In this document: piece after piece, positions 1-9,073 of the stretch
Layout of the letters: each line of letters starts with the position of its first letter
Numbering within the stretch: the stretch's first letter is position 1
Source: Gp13-AA77 sp035949375
GTDB taxonomy: Bacteria > Acidobacteriota > Terriglobia > UBA7540
DNA length: 64,000 nt
Assembly (NCBI GenBank): GCA_035949375.1
Contig: DASZIG010000007.1
Span: forward strand, 37,536-101,535
Direction: 5' to 3'
Position numbers and translations under genes: made by a program
The notes under the pieces: generated by a model
Told to the model about the DNA's origin: nothing
What the model saw: the letters and a program-made list of their open reading frames with translations, nothing else
Databases searched by the model: none

Positions 1-2754
1 TCGACGGAATCGCGCGAGCGCAGAAGTCTTTCCACCAGCAAGTCGCTGCTCGTTCCCGAGCCCGGCGACCCCCAACGCACCAACAGTCTCCCGCTGACCG
101 CCGCCCTGAGCCCTGACGGCCGCTATCTTGCGCTGCTGAACAATGGGTTCGGCACGGCGGAGTCGAACCAAAGCGAGTCGATCGCCATTCTTGATCTGAC
201 CTCGGGCGCTCTCACCGACTATCCCGACGCGCGCCTCGGGCGGAGGACTCATCAGACCTATTTCCTCGGACTCGCCTTCAGCGGCGACGGCCATGAGGTC
301 TACGCTTCCATGGCCTCGCTGACGGACGTCGAGGGCACGCGCCCCGGCGACACCGGGAACGGCGTGGCGGTGTACACGTTCGACGGCGGGCGTCTCGCGC
401 CCGAGCGCTTCATCAAGATTCCTCTGCAGCCGCTCGGGCCGGACGCGAAAACTAGCGTCGCGGTGGGTCTCCCGGCAGGGAAAGCCGTTTCGTATCCCGC
501 CGGACTGGCGGTGGTGCGGCAAAGCGGACATGAGCGCCTGTTGGTCGCGGACGATCTTTCCGATGATGCCCTGCTGATCGACGCCACGAGCGGCGAGATT
601 CTGCACCGTTTCGATCTCAGCACGAATAACAAGGTGGTGCCGTCGTCGTATCCGTACACGGTTATAGCCGCCCGCGACGGCAAGCGCGCGTGGGTCAGTC
701 TGTGGAACGCCTCGGAAGTCGACGAGCTTGACCTCGATGGCGGGACCGTACGCCGCAAACTTCCGTTGTATCAGCCGCGCGCGTCCGCCGGGCCCGGCTC
801 GCATCCCACGGCATTGCTGCTGAGCAGGGACGAGTCGCGCTTATACGTGGCGCTGGCCAATGCGGACCGCGTGGCGGTGGTCGATACAGCGTCAGGCGAC
901 ATGGTGGCCTGGCTTGGCACCGAGTTGCCCGGAGAGAGATACGGTGGAACTTTTCCAAACGCCCTGGCTCTGAATGCCGCAGGTGACAGGCTCTACGTGG
1001 CGGATGCGTCCGCGAATGCCGTGGCTGTGTTTGACGTGACCCACTTCGGGCCTGTCAGCGGCAACATCTCGGCGAAGGCGCTGGGATTCATTCCGACCGA
1101 GTGGTATCCGACCGCGCTGGCGGTCGCGGGCGACCACTTGCTCGTGGCCACGGGTAAGGGACAGGGCACGGGACCCAACTCGGCCGTGTTGCCGCCCTTT
1201 CCGGGCCAAACCTCCACGCGACCCAATCATCCTTACATCCCGACGCTGATTCACGGCTCCATCGCCAGCATCAACCTGCCCAAGGCGGAGAGCGAGCTGC
1301 GCGATCTTACACGCGAGGTCGCCGGAAACAACGGCATGCTGGCGAAAGCCCGCTCCATGCGATTCGCCGGCGGGCGGGACCCGATCCATCACGTGATTTA
1401 CATCATTAAGGAGAATCGCAGCTACGATCAGGTGTTCGGCGACATCAAGGAAGCGAACGGCGACGCGTCGCTCGTGATGTATGGCGAAGACATCACGCCC
1501 AATCAGCACAAGCTGGCGCGGCAATTCGGAGTTCTCGACAATTTCTACGTCAGCGGCGAGGTGTCGGGCAACGGCCACGTGTGGTCCACGGCGGCCATCA
1601 CCAGCGACTACACGGAAAAGACCTGGGAGATCAGCTATCGCAGCGGCGAGCGCCTTTACGATTACGAAGGCGAAGTGTCGAAGGGCTATCCGCTCGAGCA
1701 GGGAATCCCGGACGTGGACGAGCCGGCGACCGGGTATCTTTGGGGCGACGTGGCCCGTGCCGGACGCAGCTACCGGCACTACGGTGAGTTCGTCGCCACC
1801 GAGTGGTGCAACGAGTTTACCCCCCAACAATCGCCAACTGCCGGAACGCCGCGGCCGCAAGGCGAGGCCTGTCCTCAGACCTTCGTTCACCCGGGCGAGC
1901 CATTGCCCGCCAATGTGGGCCAGCCGCACGGCGGGCCCAGCCCCTGGCCATGGGCGGTTCCGGTCATCGCGCGCGACGTGCCCACCAAGCCCGAGTTGGT
2001 CGGCCACTTTGACCCGCGCTTTGCTGATTTCAACCTCTCCTACCCGGACCAGTTGCGCGTGGACGAATTCCTCAACGAGTTCGCGGGATTCGTGGCTGCG
2101 CGCCAGCAGGGCCGAAAAGGGGACGAGTTGCCCGAGTTTGTGCTCCTGCGCCTTCCCAACAACCACACCGCCGGCACGCGCCCGGGATCGCCGAAACCTG
2201 AAGCGTCAGTGGCCGACAACGATCTTGCTGTAGGCCGAGTTGTGGAGGCTATTTCGCACAGTCCTTATTGGGACGACACGGCGCTGTTTATCCTCGAAGA
2301 TGACGCCCAGGACGGCCCCGATCACGTGGACGCGCATCGCAGTCCGGCGCTCGTGATCAGCAAGTATGCGCCGAACCCGTCGAGCGGGCCTTTTGTGGAT
2401 CACGAGTTCAACACCACCGTGAACATGATCCGCACCATGGAAGTTCTGCTCGGCCTTGCACCGATGAACAACAATGATGCCTGGGCCGCCCCCATGTCCG
2501 AATTGTTCAGCGGTCGCGGGGCCGAACCGCCGTTCAGCGCGGATGACACCAATCTGAAGAACGGGCTCATTTATCAGATGAACCCGCCGAACGCCCCGGG
2601 CGCCAAGGCGTCCGCGCGTCTGGACTTTTCCCACGCCGACGCCGCCGATCACGTGGCTCTGAACCGGATTCTTTGGAGGGAGCGCAAAGGGAATGTTCCC
2701 ATGCCGGCGCCCAGGCACAATGTCTTTCCGGCAGGCGATGACGATGGAGACTGA
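1..2754 (+). CDS. Secreted phosphoesterase with N-terminal YVTN beta-propeller (5' truncated by window edge)
   Basis: The reading frame is open from base 1, so the true start lies outside the window; the first ATG inside (310) is only internal. The first half has the repeated pattern of YVTN/lactonase-type beta-propellers (for example SPDGRYLALLNN, LSRDESRLYVALANADRVAV, LNAAGDRLYVADASANAVAV). The second half starts with IYIIKENRSYDQVFGD, the signature of the phosphoesterase family PF04185 (phospholipase C / acid phosphatase AcpA-like), and keeps the downstream ILEDDAQDGPDHVDAHRS metal-site region. By family knowledge it hydrolyses phosphate esters outside the cytoplasm; the substrate cannot be told from sequence. 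It converges on the exopolysaccharide operon with a long inverted repeat in between. Family assignment is secure, substrate is unknown. Confidence 0.88.
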   Translation, partial: STESRERRSLSTSKSLLVPEPGDPQRTNSLPLTAALSPDGRYLALLNNGFGTAESNQSESIAILDLTSGALTDYPDARLGRRTHQTYFLGLAFSGDGHEVYASMASLTDVEGTRPGDTGNGVAVYTFDGGRLAPERFIKIPLQPLGPDAKTSVAVGLPAGKAVSYPAGLAVVRQSGHERLLVADDLSDDALLIDATSGEILHRFDLSTNNKVVPSSYPYTVIAARDGKRAWVSLWNASEVDELDLDGGTVRRKLPLYQPRASAGPGSHPTALLLSRDESRLYVALANADRVAVVDTASGDMVAWLGTELPGERYGGTFPNALALNAAGDRLYVADASANAVAVFDVTHFGPVSGNISAKALGFIPTEWYPTALAVAGDHLLVATGKGQGTGPNSAVLPPFPGQTSTRPNHPYIPTLIHGSIASINLPKAESELRDLTREVAGNNGMLAKARSMRFAGGRDPIHHVIYIIKENRSYDQVFGDIKEANGDASLVMYGEDITPNQHKLARQFGVLDNFYVSGEVSGNGHVWSTAAITSDYTEKTWEISYRSGERLYDYEGEVSKGYPLEQGIPDVDEPATGYLWGDVARAGRSYRHYGEFVATEWCNEFTPQQSPTAGTPRPQGEACPQTFVHPGEPLPANVGQPHGGPSPWPWAVPVIARDVPTKPELVGHFDPRFADFNLSYPDQLRVDEFLNEFAGFVAARQQGRKGDELPEFVLLRLPNNHTAGTRPGSPKPEASVADNDLAVGRVVEAISHSPYWDDTALFILEDDAQDGPDHVDAHRSPALVISKYAPNPSSGPFVDHEFNTTVNMIRTMEVLLGLAPMNNNDAWAAPMSELFSGRGAEPPFSADDTNLKNGLIYQMNPPNAPGAKASARLDFSHADAADHVALNRILWRERKGNVPMPAPRHNVFPAGDDDGD

Positions 2755-2768
2755 GGCAGTGCGGAAGT

Positions 2769-2891
2769 CAGGGGCGGCAGACCCTGGGTACTGGTGTCTG
2801 GGTACTGGTGTCATTTGCCATGTGGAATCCCTTTCGAGCACCGTCATTCCCGCGGTCGCGCAAATGACACCAGCACCAGACCCTGCCCCTG
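2769..2891. repeat. Long imperfect inverted repeat between converging genes, with 14-bp tandem duplication
   Basis: The left arm (2769-2818) and right arm (2860-2891) are reverse complements over most of their length, from CAGGGGC inward to GGTGTCATTTGC. The left arm contains an exact tandem duplication, TGGGTACTGGTGTC at 2785-2798 and 2799-2812. It lies between two converging genes, so it could act as a bidirectional terminator or be a dispersed palindromic repeat; no U-tract is obvious. Confidence 0.55.
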
Positions 2892-2949
2892 CGATCAAGG
2901 AAAAGTAAGACCTCACCACGAAGGTCACAGAGAGAGTCTCGAGGGCGGT

Positions 2950-4914
2950 TCAGAATTTCCAATCGATGCCGAGGCGCACGCCGTTGCCGCGCTCGATCCC
3001 CAGGATCTGCGTGGAATCGTAGTGGGTGTAGCCGAGGCTGCCCGCAAGATAACGCGTTGCCCTGAACCGGATCGTCGGGCTCACCACGAAGGCGCGCTTG
3101 AGCGCCTGGCCCTGATCCACTTGCTGCACGCCGTATCCCGCCGCCAGGTCGTAGCCCCATCGCCTCGAGATCCAGCCACTGAGGCGTCCATTGAGCAGAT
3201 CGCGCTGATAGAAGGTGGGCGTGAAGAACCCCAGATCCACGTCGCGGCGCGGCCCGTCGTAGCCGCACACGAAGGCTGACGCGCCCAGGTCGAGCGCGAA
3301 CCGCTCGCCGTCGATCACCCTGCGATTGAAGGTGATCGTGCCGCCGCTGCCGCTCTCTTCATCGCGCGCGGCGGCGGCCTGCGGCTGACCGGCCACGAAG
3401 ACTGGTAGGGAATTCACCTGCTGGTAGCTCTCGCTCGCGAGATTCTCCTCGAAGTAAGTCAGGTGAAACGCGGTCCGCCGATCGAGGTTCCAGTTGATGC
3501 CACCCTCCTTGCGGGCGGAGACCACTCCCAGGCGCGCGGCGAGCGGGGTGTAGGGCAGGGCGAGGTGCGACCAGGTGAGATCGAAGCTCCAGGCGGGGTT
3601 GAGCGCGTAGGTTGCCCCGAGAAATCCGATGGGCGTGAGCGTTGCGCCTGGCTGCAGCCCGGATGAGTTCGGCAGAGCCACGGGCAGGCCGGGGCCCAGA
3701 TGCTCCATGCCGATGCCGCCGCGCAGCGTGAGACCTGCCACAACATGGGTGGTCTGGCGATAGAGGAATTCCGTAGGCGCCACCGCTCCTTGGATGAGTC
3801 CCGAGGGGCTCTCGGAAGGCAGCGCGCTCGCGGCGAAGCTCGAAGTGCTGCGGGGCAGCGCTACAAAGTCGAGCTCGGAGCCGAAAGCAAACGAGCGCAG
3901 GTCTTCGTCGATCAGGCCGGGCGGAACTCCCGGCTCGGGGCTGCCGATCTCGCGCGAGTAACCCGCCGTCAGATGCAGCACTGTGGTGGATTCGTTCCGC
4001 AGGCTCTCGCGGAGACGGGCGACTTCAGCGTTGTGGCGCGAGACGCGGTTGGCGCGGTCGAGCAGCAGCCGCGTGCGATAGCGGTGGCCGCGCGCGCGTT
4101 CAATGCTCGCGAGCAAATACAGCGCGTCAAAGTCCTGCGGCTGCTCGGCGGACAGGCGGCTGGCGTCGGCACAGGCTCGCACGAGATCGCCCGTGTAGTA
4201 GCGCGCCTGCGCCGCGCCCATCAGCGCCGCAGGATCGGCGGGGCGCCGGAGCAGCACGTGTTCGAACTGGCGGAGCGAGCTCGCGTACTGGCCCTGCTTG
4301 AGCTCGAGCTGGGCGAGCAGCAGCCGGGCATCGATTTGCTCCGGGTTGAGAGCGATCACCGTCGCCAGCCGATCGCGCGCCGCCGGATACTGATGGGTGG
4401 CGGCTTCGAGGCGCGCGGCCTGGTAGATGTAATCGGCGTTCTCGGGATGCGCGGACGCCAGTTGGCCGTAAATCGCCGCCGCGTCCTCGCGCTTGCCGCA
4501 CCACTCCTCGACGGCGGCCAGCCCTTCCAGCGTTTCGGGGTCGCCGGGCGCGTCTTCGAGCACGGATCGGTAGGCTCGAATCGAGTCCTCGTACTGAAGG
4601 TTCCAGCCGAGCAGGCGCGCAAGCTCGATCCGGGCGGCGCGGTCGTCCGGAACCGCTGCCACTACCCGGCGGTACGCGGCGATGGCCTCCGTGAAATTCT
4701 TCCGGCCGGCTTCGATTCTGGCCGTGGCTTCGAGCGCGTCCACGTCGTTCGGATCAGTCTTCAGGCGCTGCTGGTATTCCGCGAGCTGTTGCGATTGCGA
4801 CTCATCCTGTGCTGAGAGCGCGCGATGTGATCCGGCGAGGACGCAGACAACGCTGAGCAGAATTCTTGCGAGGGTTCGTATCTTCGAATTGGGGCTGCGC
4901 TCGTTCAGCATCAT
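2950..4914 (-). CDS. TPR protein with C-terminal outer-membrane beta-barrel (PgaA/YaiO-like exporter)
   Basis: I chose ATG at 4914 because it overlaps the TGA of the upstream glycosyltransferase (ATGA), follows a GGTGG motif and gives a clean signal peptide; an ATG at 4971 in the same frame would place 57 extra bases inside the upstream gene. The protein is about 654 aa: signal peptide (roughly 1-35), tandem TPR units (roughly 40-320, e.g. DPNDVDALEATARIEAGRKN), then an alternating-hydrophobicity region ending in ...RLGIDWKF with a terminal aromatic residue, as in outer-membrane barrels. TPR followed by a barrel directly after a family 2 synthase is the arrangement of PgaA and YaiO-type proteins, so export of a polysaccharide through the outer membrane is a reasonable inference. 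No deacetylase (PgaB) is in the operon. Confidence 0.75.
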   Translation of the reverse strand: MMLNERSPNSKIRTLARILLSVVCVLAGSHRALSAQDESQSQQLAEYQQRLKTDPNDVDALEATARIEAGRKNFTEAIAAYRRVVAAVPDDRAARIELARLLGWNLQYEDSIRAYRSVLEDAPGDPETLEGLAAVEEWCGKREDAAAIYGQLASAHPENADYIYQAARLEAATHQYPAARDRLATVIALNPEQIDARLLLAQLELKQGQYASSLRQFEHVLLRRPADPAALMGAAQARYYTGDLVRACADASRLSAEQPQDFDALYLLASIERARGHRYRTRLLLDRANRVSRHNAEVARLRESLRNESTTVLHLTAGYSREIGSPEPGVPPGLIDEDLRSFAFGSELDFVALPRSTSSFAASALPSESPSGLIQGAVAPTEFLYRQTTHVVAGLTLRGGIGMEHLGPGLPVALPNSSGLQPGATLTPIGFLGATYALNPAWSFDLTWSHLALPYTPLAARLGVVSARKEGGINWNLDRRTAFHLTYFEENLASESYQQVNSLPVFVAGQPQAAAARDEESGSGGTITFNRRVIDGERFALDLGASAFVCGYDGPRRDVDLGFFTPTFYQRDLLNGRLSGWISRRWGYDLAAGYGVQQVDQGQALKRAFVVSPTIRFRATRYLAGSLGYTHYDSTQILGIERGNGVRLGIDWKF

Positions 4915-6344
4915 CGTTCCACCGGGCTTGCCGCTAGTTTCGCGGGTGCAACGTGCACCACTTTTTCCCATTTGCGGAAGCCCTTTAAGAAGCGCATGAC
5001 GCCCGTGAAGCGGTACCAGAGCAGCAATTGCCGATAGCCGAAATTCTCGATCAAGGCGTACAGCAGGAGGGCGCCGATCTGGCCCGCGGTTGCGTATCGG
5101 CGGTAGGTCAGCTCCTCGAGAACCACGGCCGCCACGGAGAGCAGGCCGGAGTAAGCGAGGCTGAAGAACAGCAGTGGCAGCAGGAAGGTGAGCAATGCCG
5201 GATCGAGCCAGGCCGCCAGCGGAATCACGAGATAACCCGCCGGTTCCACCACCGCGCCCAGACCCTCCACCAGGGCATGAAAGGGAAGGCTGAGCCAGCC
5301 GAGACCCCCGAGGGTGGGATCAAAGAACATCCGCCGGTTCTTCCACAGCGTCTGGCAGAGACCGAGCTGCCAACGGCGCCGCTGGCGTCCGAGCATCCGC
5401 AGGCTGTCGGGGCACTCCGCCCAACACACCGGGTCCGACGCAAAGTTCGTGCGGATCTTGCGCCCGTGCTCGGCAGCCCAATGCCGCAGCCGGACCACCA
5501 ATTCCATGTCCTCGGTGACGGTATCGCCGCTGAACCCCCCGGCTTCGACCACGGTTTCGCCATGAAAAACCGCGAAGGCGCCGGAGATCTGGAGCGTGCC
5601 TCCGATGAGGTTCCAGCCCGTGCGGCCAAACAGGAAGCTGCGCAGGTACTCGACCACCTGGAAGCGCTCAAGGCCCGTACGGGGCAGGTTCACTTTTACG
5701 ATCTTCCCATCCACCACCGTGCAGCCGTTCAGCACACGGACCATGCCGCCGCTGGCGGCGATATGAACGGGCGAACGGACGATGGGTCGCATCAGTCGCA
5801 GGATGGCGTCAGGCTCCAGAATGCAGTCGGCGTCGAGGGTGCAAAAGTAAGGCGTACGGCACATATTCAGCCCGGCGTTAAGGGCATCCGCCTTGCCGCC
5901 GTTCTCCTTGCTGATGACCACCAGGTTGGGAAAATCACCGCTCAGGTACACGCCGCGCACCGGACGCGAGGGTAGTTGCGGGCGCACAATGAGGTCGCCC
6001 GGGATCAGCTTGAAAGCGGCTACCAGTCTTTTCAGGGTCTCATCGGACGAGCCGTCGTCCACGACGCAAAACTGGATTCCGGGATAGTCCGTCCGCAGCA
6101 TGGAGCGCACCGACTCGACGATGACTTCCTGTTCATTCCAGGCCGGCATGATGATCGTCGCCGGCGGCGTGACTGGCGACTCCCGCAATTGCTGCAGTGC
6201 TTCGTAGCTGCGGCGCCGCTTGTGAAGCCACACGGAAACGAGCGACATCAGCATCAGCGCGCTGTAGCCGCCGTTGCCTACCACGAAGTACACCGCAAGC
6301 AGGGCGTTGAAGAGAATGAGCGCGTTTACGGCCAGGCTATGCAC
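4911..6344 (-). CDS. Membrane glycosyltransferase family 2 (PgaC/BcsA-like processive synthase)
   Basis: 477 aa with a GTG start at 6344, 3 bp after the stop of the HEAT-repeat gene. An N-terminal membrane segment (about 5-40) is followed by the GT2 catalytic core with all hallmark residues: Asp96-Asp97 in VVDDGSSDET, Asp171/Asp173 in TLDADC, the TED motif at 277-279 and QRRRW at 321-325, the D,D,D,QxxRW signature of processive beta-glycan synthases. Further membrane helices occupy about 350-430. Family knowledge puts the active site on the cytoplasmic face with the chain extruded through the membrane part. The sugar is not determined; cellulose, poly-GlcNAc and hyaluronan-type products share these motifs. 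No PilZ domain is seen in this protein. Confidence 0.88.
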   Translation of the reverse strand: MHSLAVNALILFNALLAVYFVVGNGGYSALMLMSLVSVWLHKRRRSYEALQQLRESPVTPPATIIMPAWNEQEVIVESVRSMLRTDYPGIQFCVVDDGSSDETLKRLVAAFKLIPGDLIVRPQLPSRPVRGVYLSGDFPNLVVISKENGGKADALNAGLNMCRTPYFCTLDADCILEPDAILRLMRPIVRSPVHIAASGGMVRVLNGCTVVDGKIVKVNLPRTGLERFQVVEYLRSFLFGRTGWNLIGGTLQISGAFAVFHGETVVEAGGFSGDTVTEDMELVVRLRHWAAEHGRKIRTNFASDPVCWAECPDSLRMLGRQRRRWQLGLCQTLWKNRRMFFDPTLGGLGWLSLPFHALVEGLGAVVEPAGYLVIPLAAWLDPALLTFLLPLLFFSLAYSGLLSVAAVVLEELTYRRYATAGQIGALLLYALIENFGYRQLLLWYRFTGVMRFLKGFRKWEKVVHVAPAKLAASPVER

Positions 6345-6347
6345 GTT

Positions 6348-7835
6348 TCAACGTCCCTGCAAATCAGTCTCGACCACCAGAGTAGCGCCGGGCCGCGCAG
6401 CCTGCCCGCGCAGATCGAAAGGCTCCGGCATGCGCTGGAGTTGTTGCGCGAAGGCCCGCTCCGGGGAATCCGCGTGGCGCCGCAATTCGGTGAGCAGAGT
6501 GGCCCGTTTGTATGCCATACCGTTCTGAAGAGCGGCGCTCAACGCCGCCGTTCTTCCCAGGTGAATGATTCCCTCGATGAATCGCGTCTCCCGCTCGGCG
6601 CCGGGCTCGCCGAAGGCGGCGAGCAGCGACGGAATCAGGCCCATGCGCTCCATATGTTCGGCCACCTGATCCCGGCTGTAGCGGTCCTCAGTCGAGAGAA
6701 AGTGGGTGAGCAGGAGCCTCACGCCGCGATCCCCCTGCGCGGCCAGCGTCTGGACGGCGGCTTCGCGGACCCGCCAGTTCGAATCTGTCAGGCGGCGGCC
6801 AAGGGGCGCGAGATCGAGAGGCCGGCGCTCGGCGAGAGCCCGGGTGGCGTGAAGGCGAACAAACCATTCCGCGTCATCCAGCAAAAGCAAGAGGGCCCGC
6901 TCCGCGCGGCGGTCTTCGAGGGGTCCGATCACATCGGCGGCGCGGGCCCGGACATCGGGGTTGTCGTCAGTCAGGAATGCGGTCAGAAAGATCTCCGCAA
7001 TCGGCGCGGGAACTGCACTCGGCGACGGGCGGATCTGCTGCGCCATCTTCGCCTCGCGCTGCGTCATCGTCGCAATGACGTCCGCGGCCAGGAACCGTAC
7101 GCGACGATGCGTGTGGTGCAACAGGCCGCCGAGATCAGCCGCCCGGTCCATGGGGAAACTCGCCAGGGTCATCTTCAGGGTTCGCACGGAGAGGTTGCGG
7201 CCCAGACCGAGGGCAGCGCTCTGGAGTTTTTGCGCCAATGCCGGGAAGCTTTCCGGCGCTTGAATCCCGGCCAGAGCCCGCGCGGCTACGGAACGAACCG
7301 TCAGGTGTGGATCATCCAGCGCTTCTACCAGGAGCGGCCAGCTCGGTTCGTCCCGGATGATCCCGAGGTTTTCGGCGGCCTCAGCGCGCGCCACAAAGTG
7401 CAGGCCCGGGATCCGCTCGAGAGGCCTGAGCCCGGGCTCGAACAGGCTGGAGAAGGCCCAGCCAGAACGCTGGCGCGCTAATTGACGCCGCCACTCGGTA
7501 ACAAGGCCGAAGTCAGCGCAGATCCTCTTCAGCCTCGAGAGGCGATCGGGGCTGGCTTCCCACTCAACCGACGGCAGGCGCTCGAGCACGATTCGCTGCA
7601 CGGTCCGCGAATGGCCGGCAAGCTTCCCGAGCCCTGTCCCATACTCGATCAAGCCGCTCAGCAGCCCGTCAATCCATGGGGCGAGCGTCGCGGCGGTGTC
7701 CGCGGGACGGCGAAAGGCGGCAGAGTGAATCGCGCGTCGCACGAAGATGAAGGCTGATAGGCTTGCAATCAGGATTGACAACGCGATCCCCGGCATCCAG
7801 ACGACCTGGGCAGCGGGATGGCCGAGTGCGATCAT
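6348..7835 (-). CDS. Membrane-anchored HEAT-repeat protein
   Basis: The start is ATG at 7835, preceded by AGAAAGG; an upstream in-frame ATG at 7898 would add 21 polar residues before the membrane segment. About 495 aa: one transmembrane helix near the N-terminus (WMPGIALSILIASLSAFIFV), then a soluble region with repeated PBS/HEAT-like helix pairs (e.g. LVEALDDPHLTVRSVAARAL, LLLLLDDAEWFVRLHATRAL, RLTDSNWRVREAAVQTLAAQ). HEAT repeats bind proteins. It is the first gene of a tightly packed operon with the glycosyltransferase (3-bp gap) and the TPR-barrel gene (4-bp overlap), so I infer a scaffold or regulatory role for the polysaccharide synthase complex. No enzymatic motif is seen. Confidence 0.8.
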   Translation of the reverse strand: MIALGHPAAQVVWMPGIALSILIASLSAFIFVRRAIHSAAFRRPADTAATLAPWIDGLLSGLIEYGTGLGKLAGHSRTVQRIVLERLPSVEWEASPDRLSRLKRICADFGLVTEWRRQLARQRSGWAFSSLFEPGLRPLERIPGLHFVARAEAAENLGIIRDEPSWPLLVEALDDPHLTVRSVAARALAGIQAPESFPALAQKLQSAALGLGRNLSVRTLKMTLASFPMDRAADLGGLLHHTHRRVRFLAADVIATMTQREAKMAQQIRPSPSAVPAPIAEIFLTAFLTDDNPDVRARAADVIGPLEDRRAERALLLLLDDAEWFVRLHATRALAERRPLDLAPLGRRLTDSNWRVREAAVQTLAAQGDRGVRLLLTHFLSTEDRYSRDQVAEHMERMGLIPSLLAAFGEPGAERETRFIEGIIHLGRTAALSAALQNGMAYKRATLLTELRRHADSPERAFAQQLQRMPEPFDLRGQAARPGATLVVETDLQGR

Positions 7836-8097
7836 ATTTCTGCGCCTTTCTAACGAACCCCTGGTGTTCCGATCCTTAGGAACAGCAGCCGTTATCAACC
7901 AAGCGGTTATGATCAGAATTCTGAGGGTCGGAGAACCGCCGTGCTGTGATCGTAATCACACCTGCAGAAACAGCACCTTGGCGCGCCCGATAAGCGCACC
8001 GATTCCTTACTTCTGCGAAAATGAACGCGCACCAAATCATGCGACACGCGCTGAACGTTGCTGCCTGAAATCGGGCAATCGTGCTTGGAGGCGCGGA

Positions 8098-8127
8098 TTG
8101 ACCGCGAGCGGAGTTGTCCCCTAGGAT
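8098..8127 (+). promoter_or_regulatory. Candidate sigma-70 promoter for tRNA-Met
   Basis: TTGACC (8098-8103) and TAGGAT (8122-8127) are spaced by 18 bp and end 33 bp before the tRNA. The remainder of the 325-bp gap 7836-8160 shows no gene and no clear repeat. Confidence 0.45.
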
Positions 8128-8160
8128 AGATGTATTGTTTACGATTCGCTTTCTGCGAGC

Positions 8161-8235
8161 GGCGGGGTAGCTCAGTGGTAGAGCGAGGGTCTCATAATCC
8201 CTAGGCCGGGAGTTCGATCCTCCCCCCCGCTACCA
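8161..8235 (+). tRNA. tRNA-Met (anticodon CAT)
   Basis: 75 nt with encoded CCA. The acceptor arm GGCGGGG pairs with CCCCGCT (first pair G-U), D-arm GCTC/GAGC, anticodon loop CTCATAA with CAT at 8193-8195, T-arm GGGAG/CTCCC with TTCGATC loop. The anticodon stem has a T-T mismatch at 31/39 and lacks the three consecutive G-C pairs of initiator tRNAs, so an elongator Met or a lysidine-modified Ile tRNA is more likely than fMet. Confidence 0.93.
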
Positions 8236-8494
8236 GCTTCCTGGGGGGGATACTAGAGGCTCCGCGAGAGATCCGCCGCCCCGCATCGACTTGAGCGTAA
8301 CATGGCATGCGAATGACGCTGAAATGTCGCCTGAAATCAGCAACATACGCGGATTCTCCGCCGGCTTCTCCGCTGCCTCGGGATTGCTCTGCTCAGGCAT
8401 GAGTCAGATTATGTCTCAGTTGTGCAAAAGCCCGCCGGGCGGTGTACACTCACAGTTGAATCCGTCAGCCTTCTGACCGGGAGGTCACGCCCAT

Positions 8495-9019
8495 ATGAGA
8501 ATTCGCATGAACGTAAACGGTATCTTGCGTGACGATGAGGTTGAACCTCGCTTGTTGCTGGTTCACTACCTGCGCGAGGTCGCCGGCTTGACGGGCACGC
8601 ACATCGGCTGCGAAACCTCGATCTGCGGGGCCTGCACCGTGCTCGTGAACGGCGAGGCCGTAAAGTCGTGCACAATACTCGCCGTGCAGGCGGACGGCGC
8701 CGAGGTGAAGACGATCGAAGCATTCGCGAGCGACGGGCACTTGCATCCCTTGCAGGAGGGCTTCTGGGAAGAGCATGGCCTGCAGTGCGGATTCTGCACG
8801 CCCGGCATGATTATCGCCGCGCACCAGCTTCTTGAGCGCAATCCAAATCCCAGCCGCGACGAAATCCGCAGGGGCCTGGAGGGCAACCTGTGCCGGTGCA
8901 CCGGATACCAGCACATCATCAAGGCGGTTGAAAACGCGGCGAAGAAAATGACCGGAACGGTCGCGGTCGCGGAGGCAGAAGCCGCGCTCGAAACAGTAGG
9001 AGCGATCAGTGGCGAGTGA
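8495..9019 (+). CDS. coxS: Molybdenum hydroxylase small subunit, (2Fe-2S) protein (CoxS-like)
   Basis: 174 aa, ATG at 8495 preceded by GGGAGG. It carries both expected [2Fe-2S] clusters: a plant-ferredoxin type at C39, C44, C47 and C59 (GCETSICGACTVL...SC) and the alpha-helical type at C98, C101, C133 and C135 (CGFCTPG...CRC). In the xanthine oxidase/CO dehydrogenase family this subunit passes electrons from the Mo site on the large subunit to FAD on the medium subunit. It is the first gene of an S-L-M-G cluster. Length matches the family. The C-terminal 20 residues are Ala/Glu-rich and not conserved. Confidence 0.95.
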   Translation: MRIRMNVNGILRDDEVEPRLLLVHYLREVAGLTGTHIGCETSICGACTVLVNGEAVKSCTILAVQADGAEVKTIEAFASDGHLHPLQEGFWEEHGLQCGFCTPGMIIAAHQLLERNPNPSRDEIRRGLEGNLCRCTGYQHIIKAVENAAKKMTGTVAVAEAEAALETVGAISGE

Positions 9020-9073
9020 CAAACGACGGGAACGGATAACCCGCCGCAGCGGTCAGGTTGAGAGGTCATAGGT

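Noticed and set aside
892..2166. 424-codon antisense frame within the phosphoesterase
   Set aside because: The plus-strand gene has clear family motifs over the same bases; the antisense product resembles nothing.
5976..7481. 501-codon plus-strand frame opposite the HEAT-repeat and glycosyltransferase genes
   Set aside because: It spans two well-supported minus-strand genes and has no domain.
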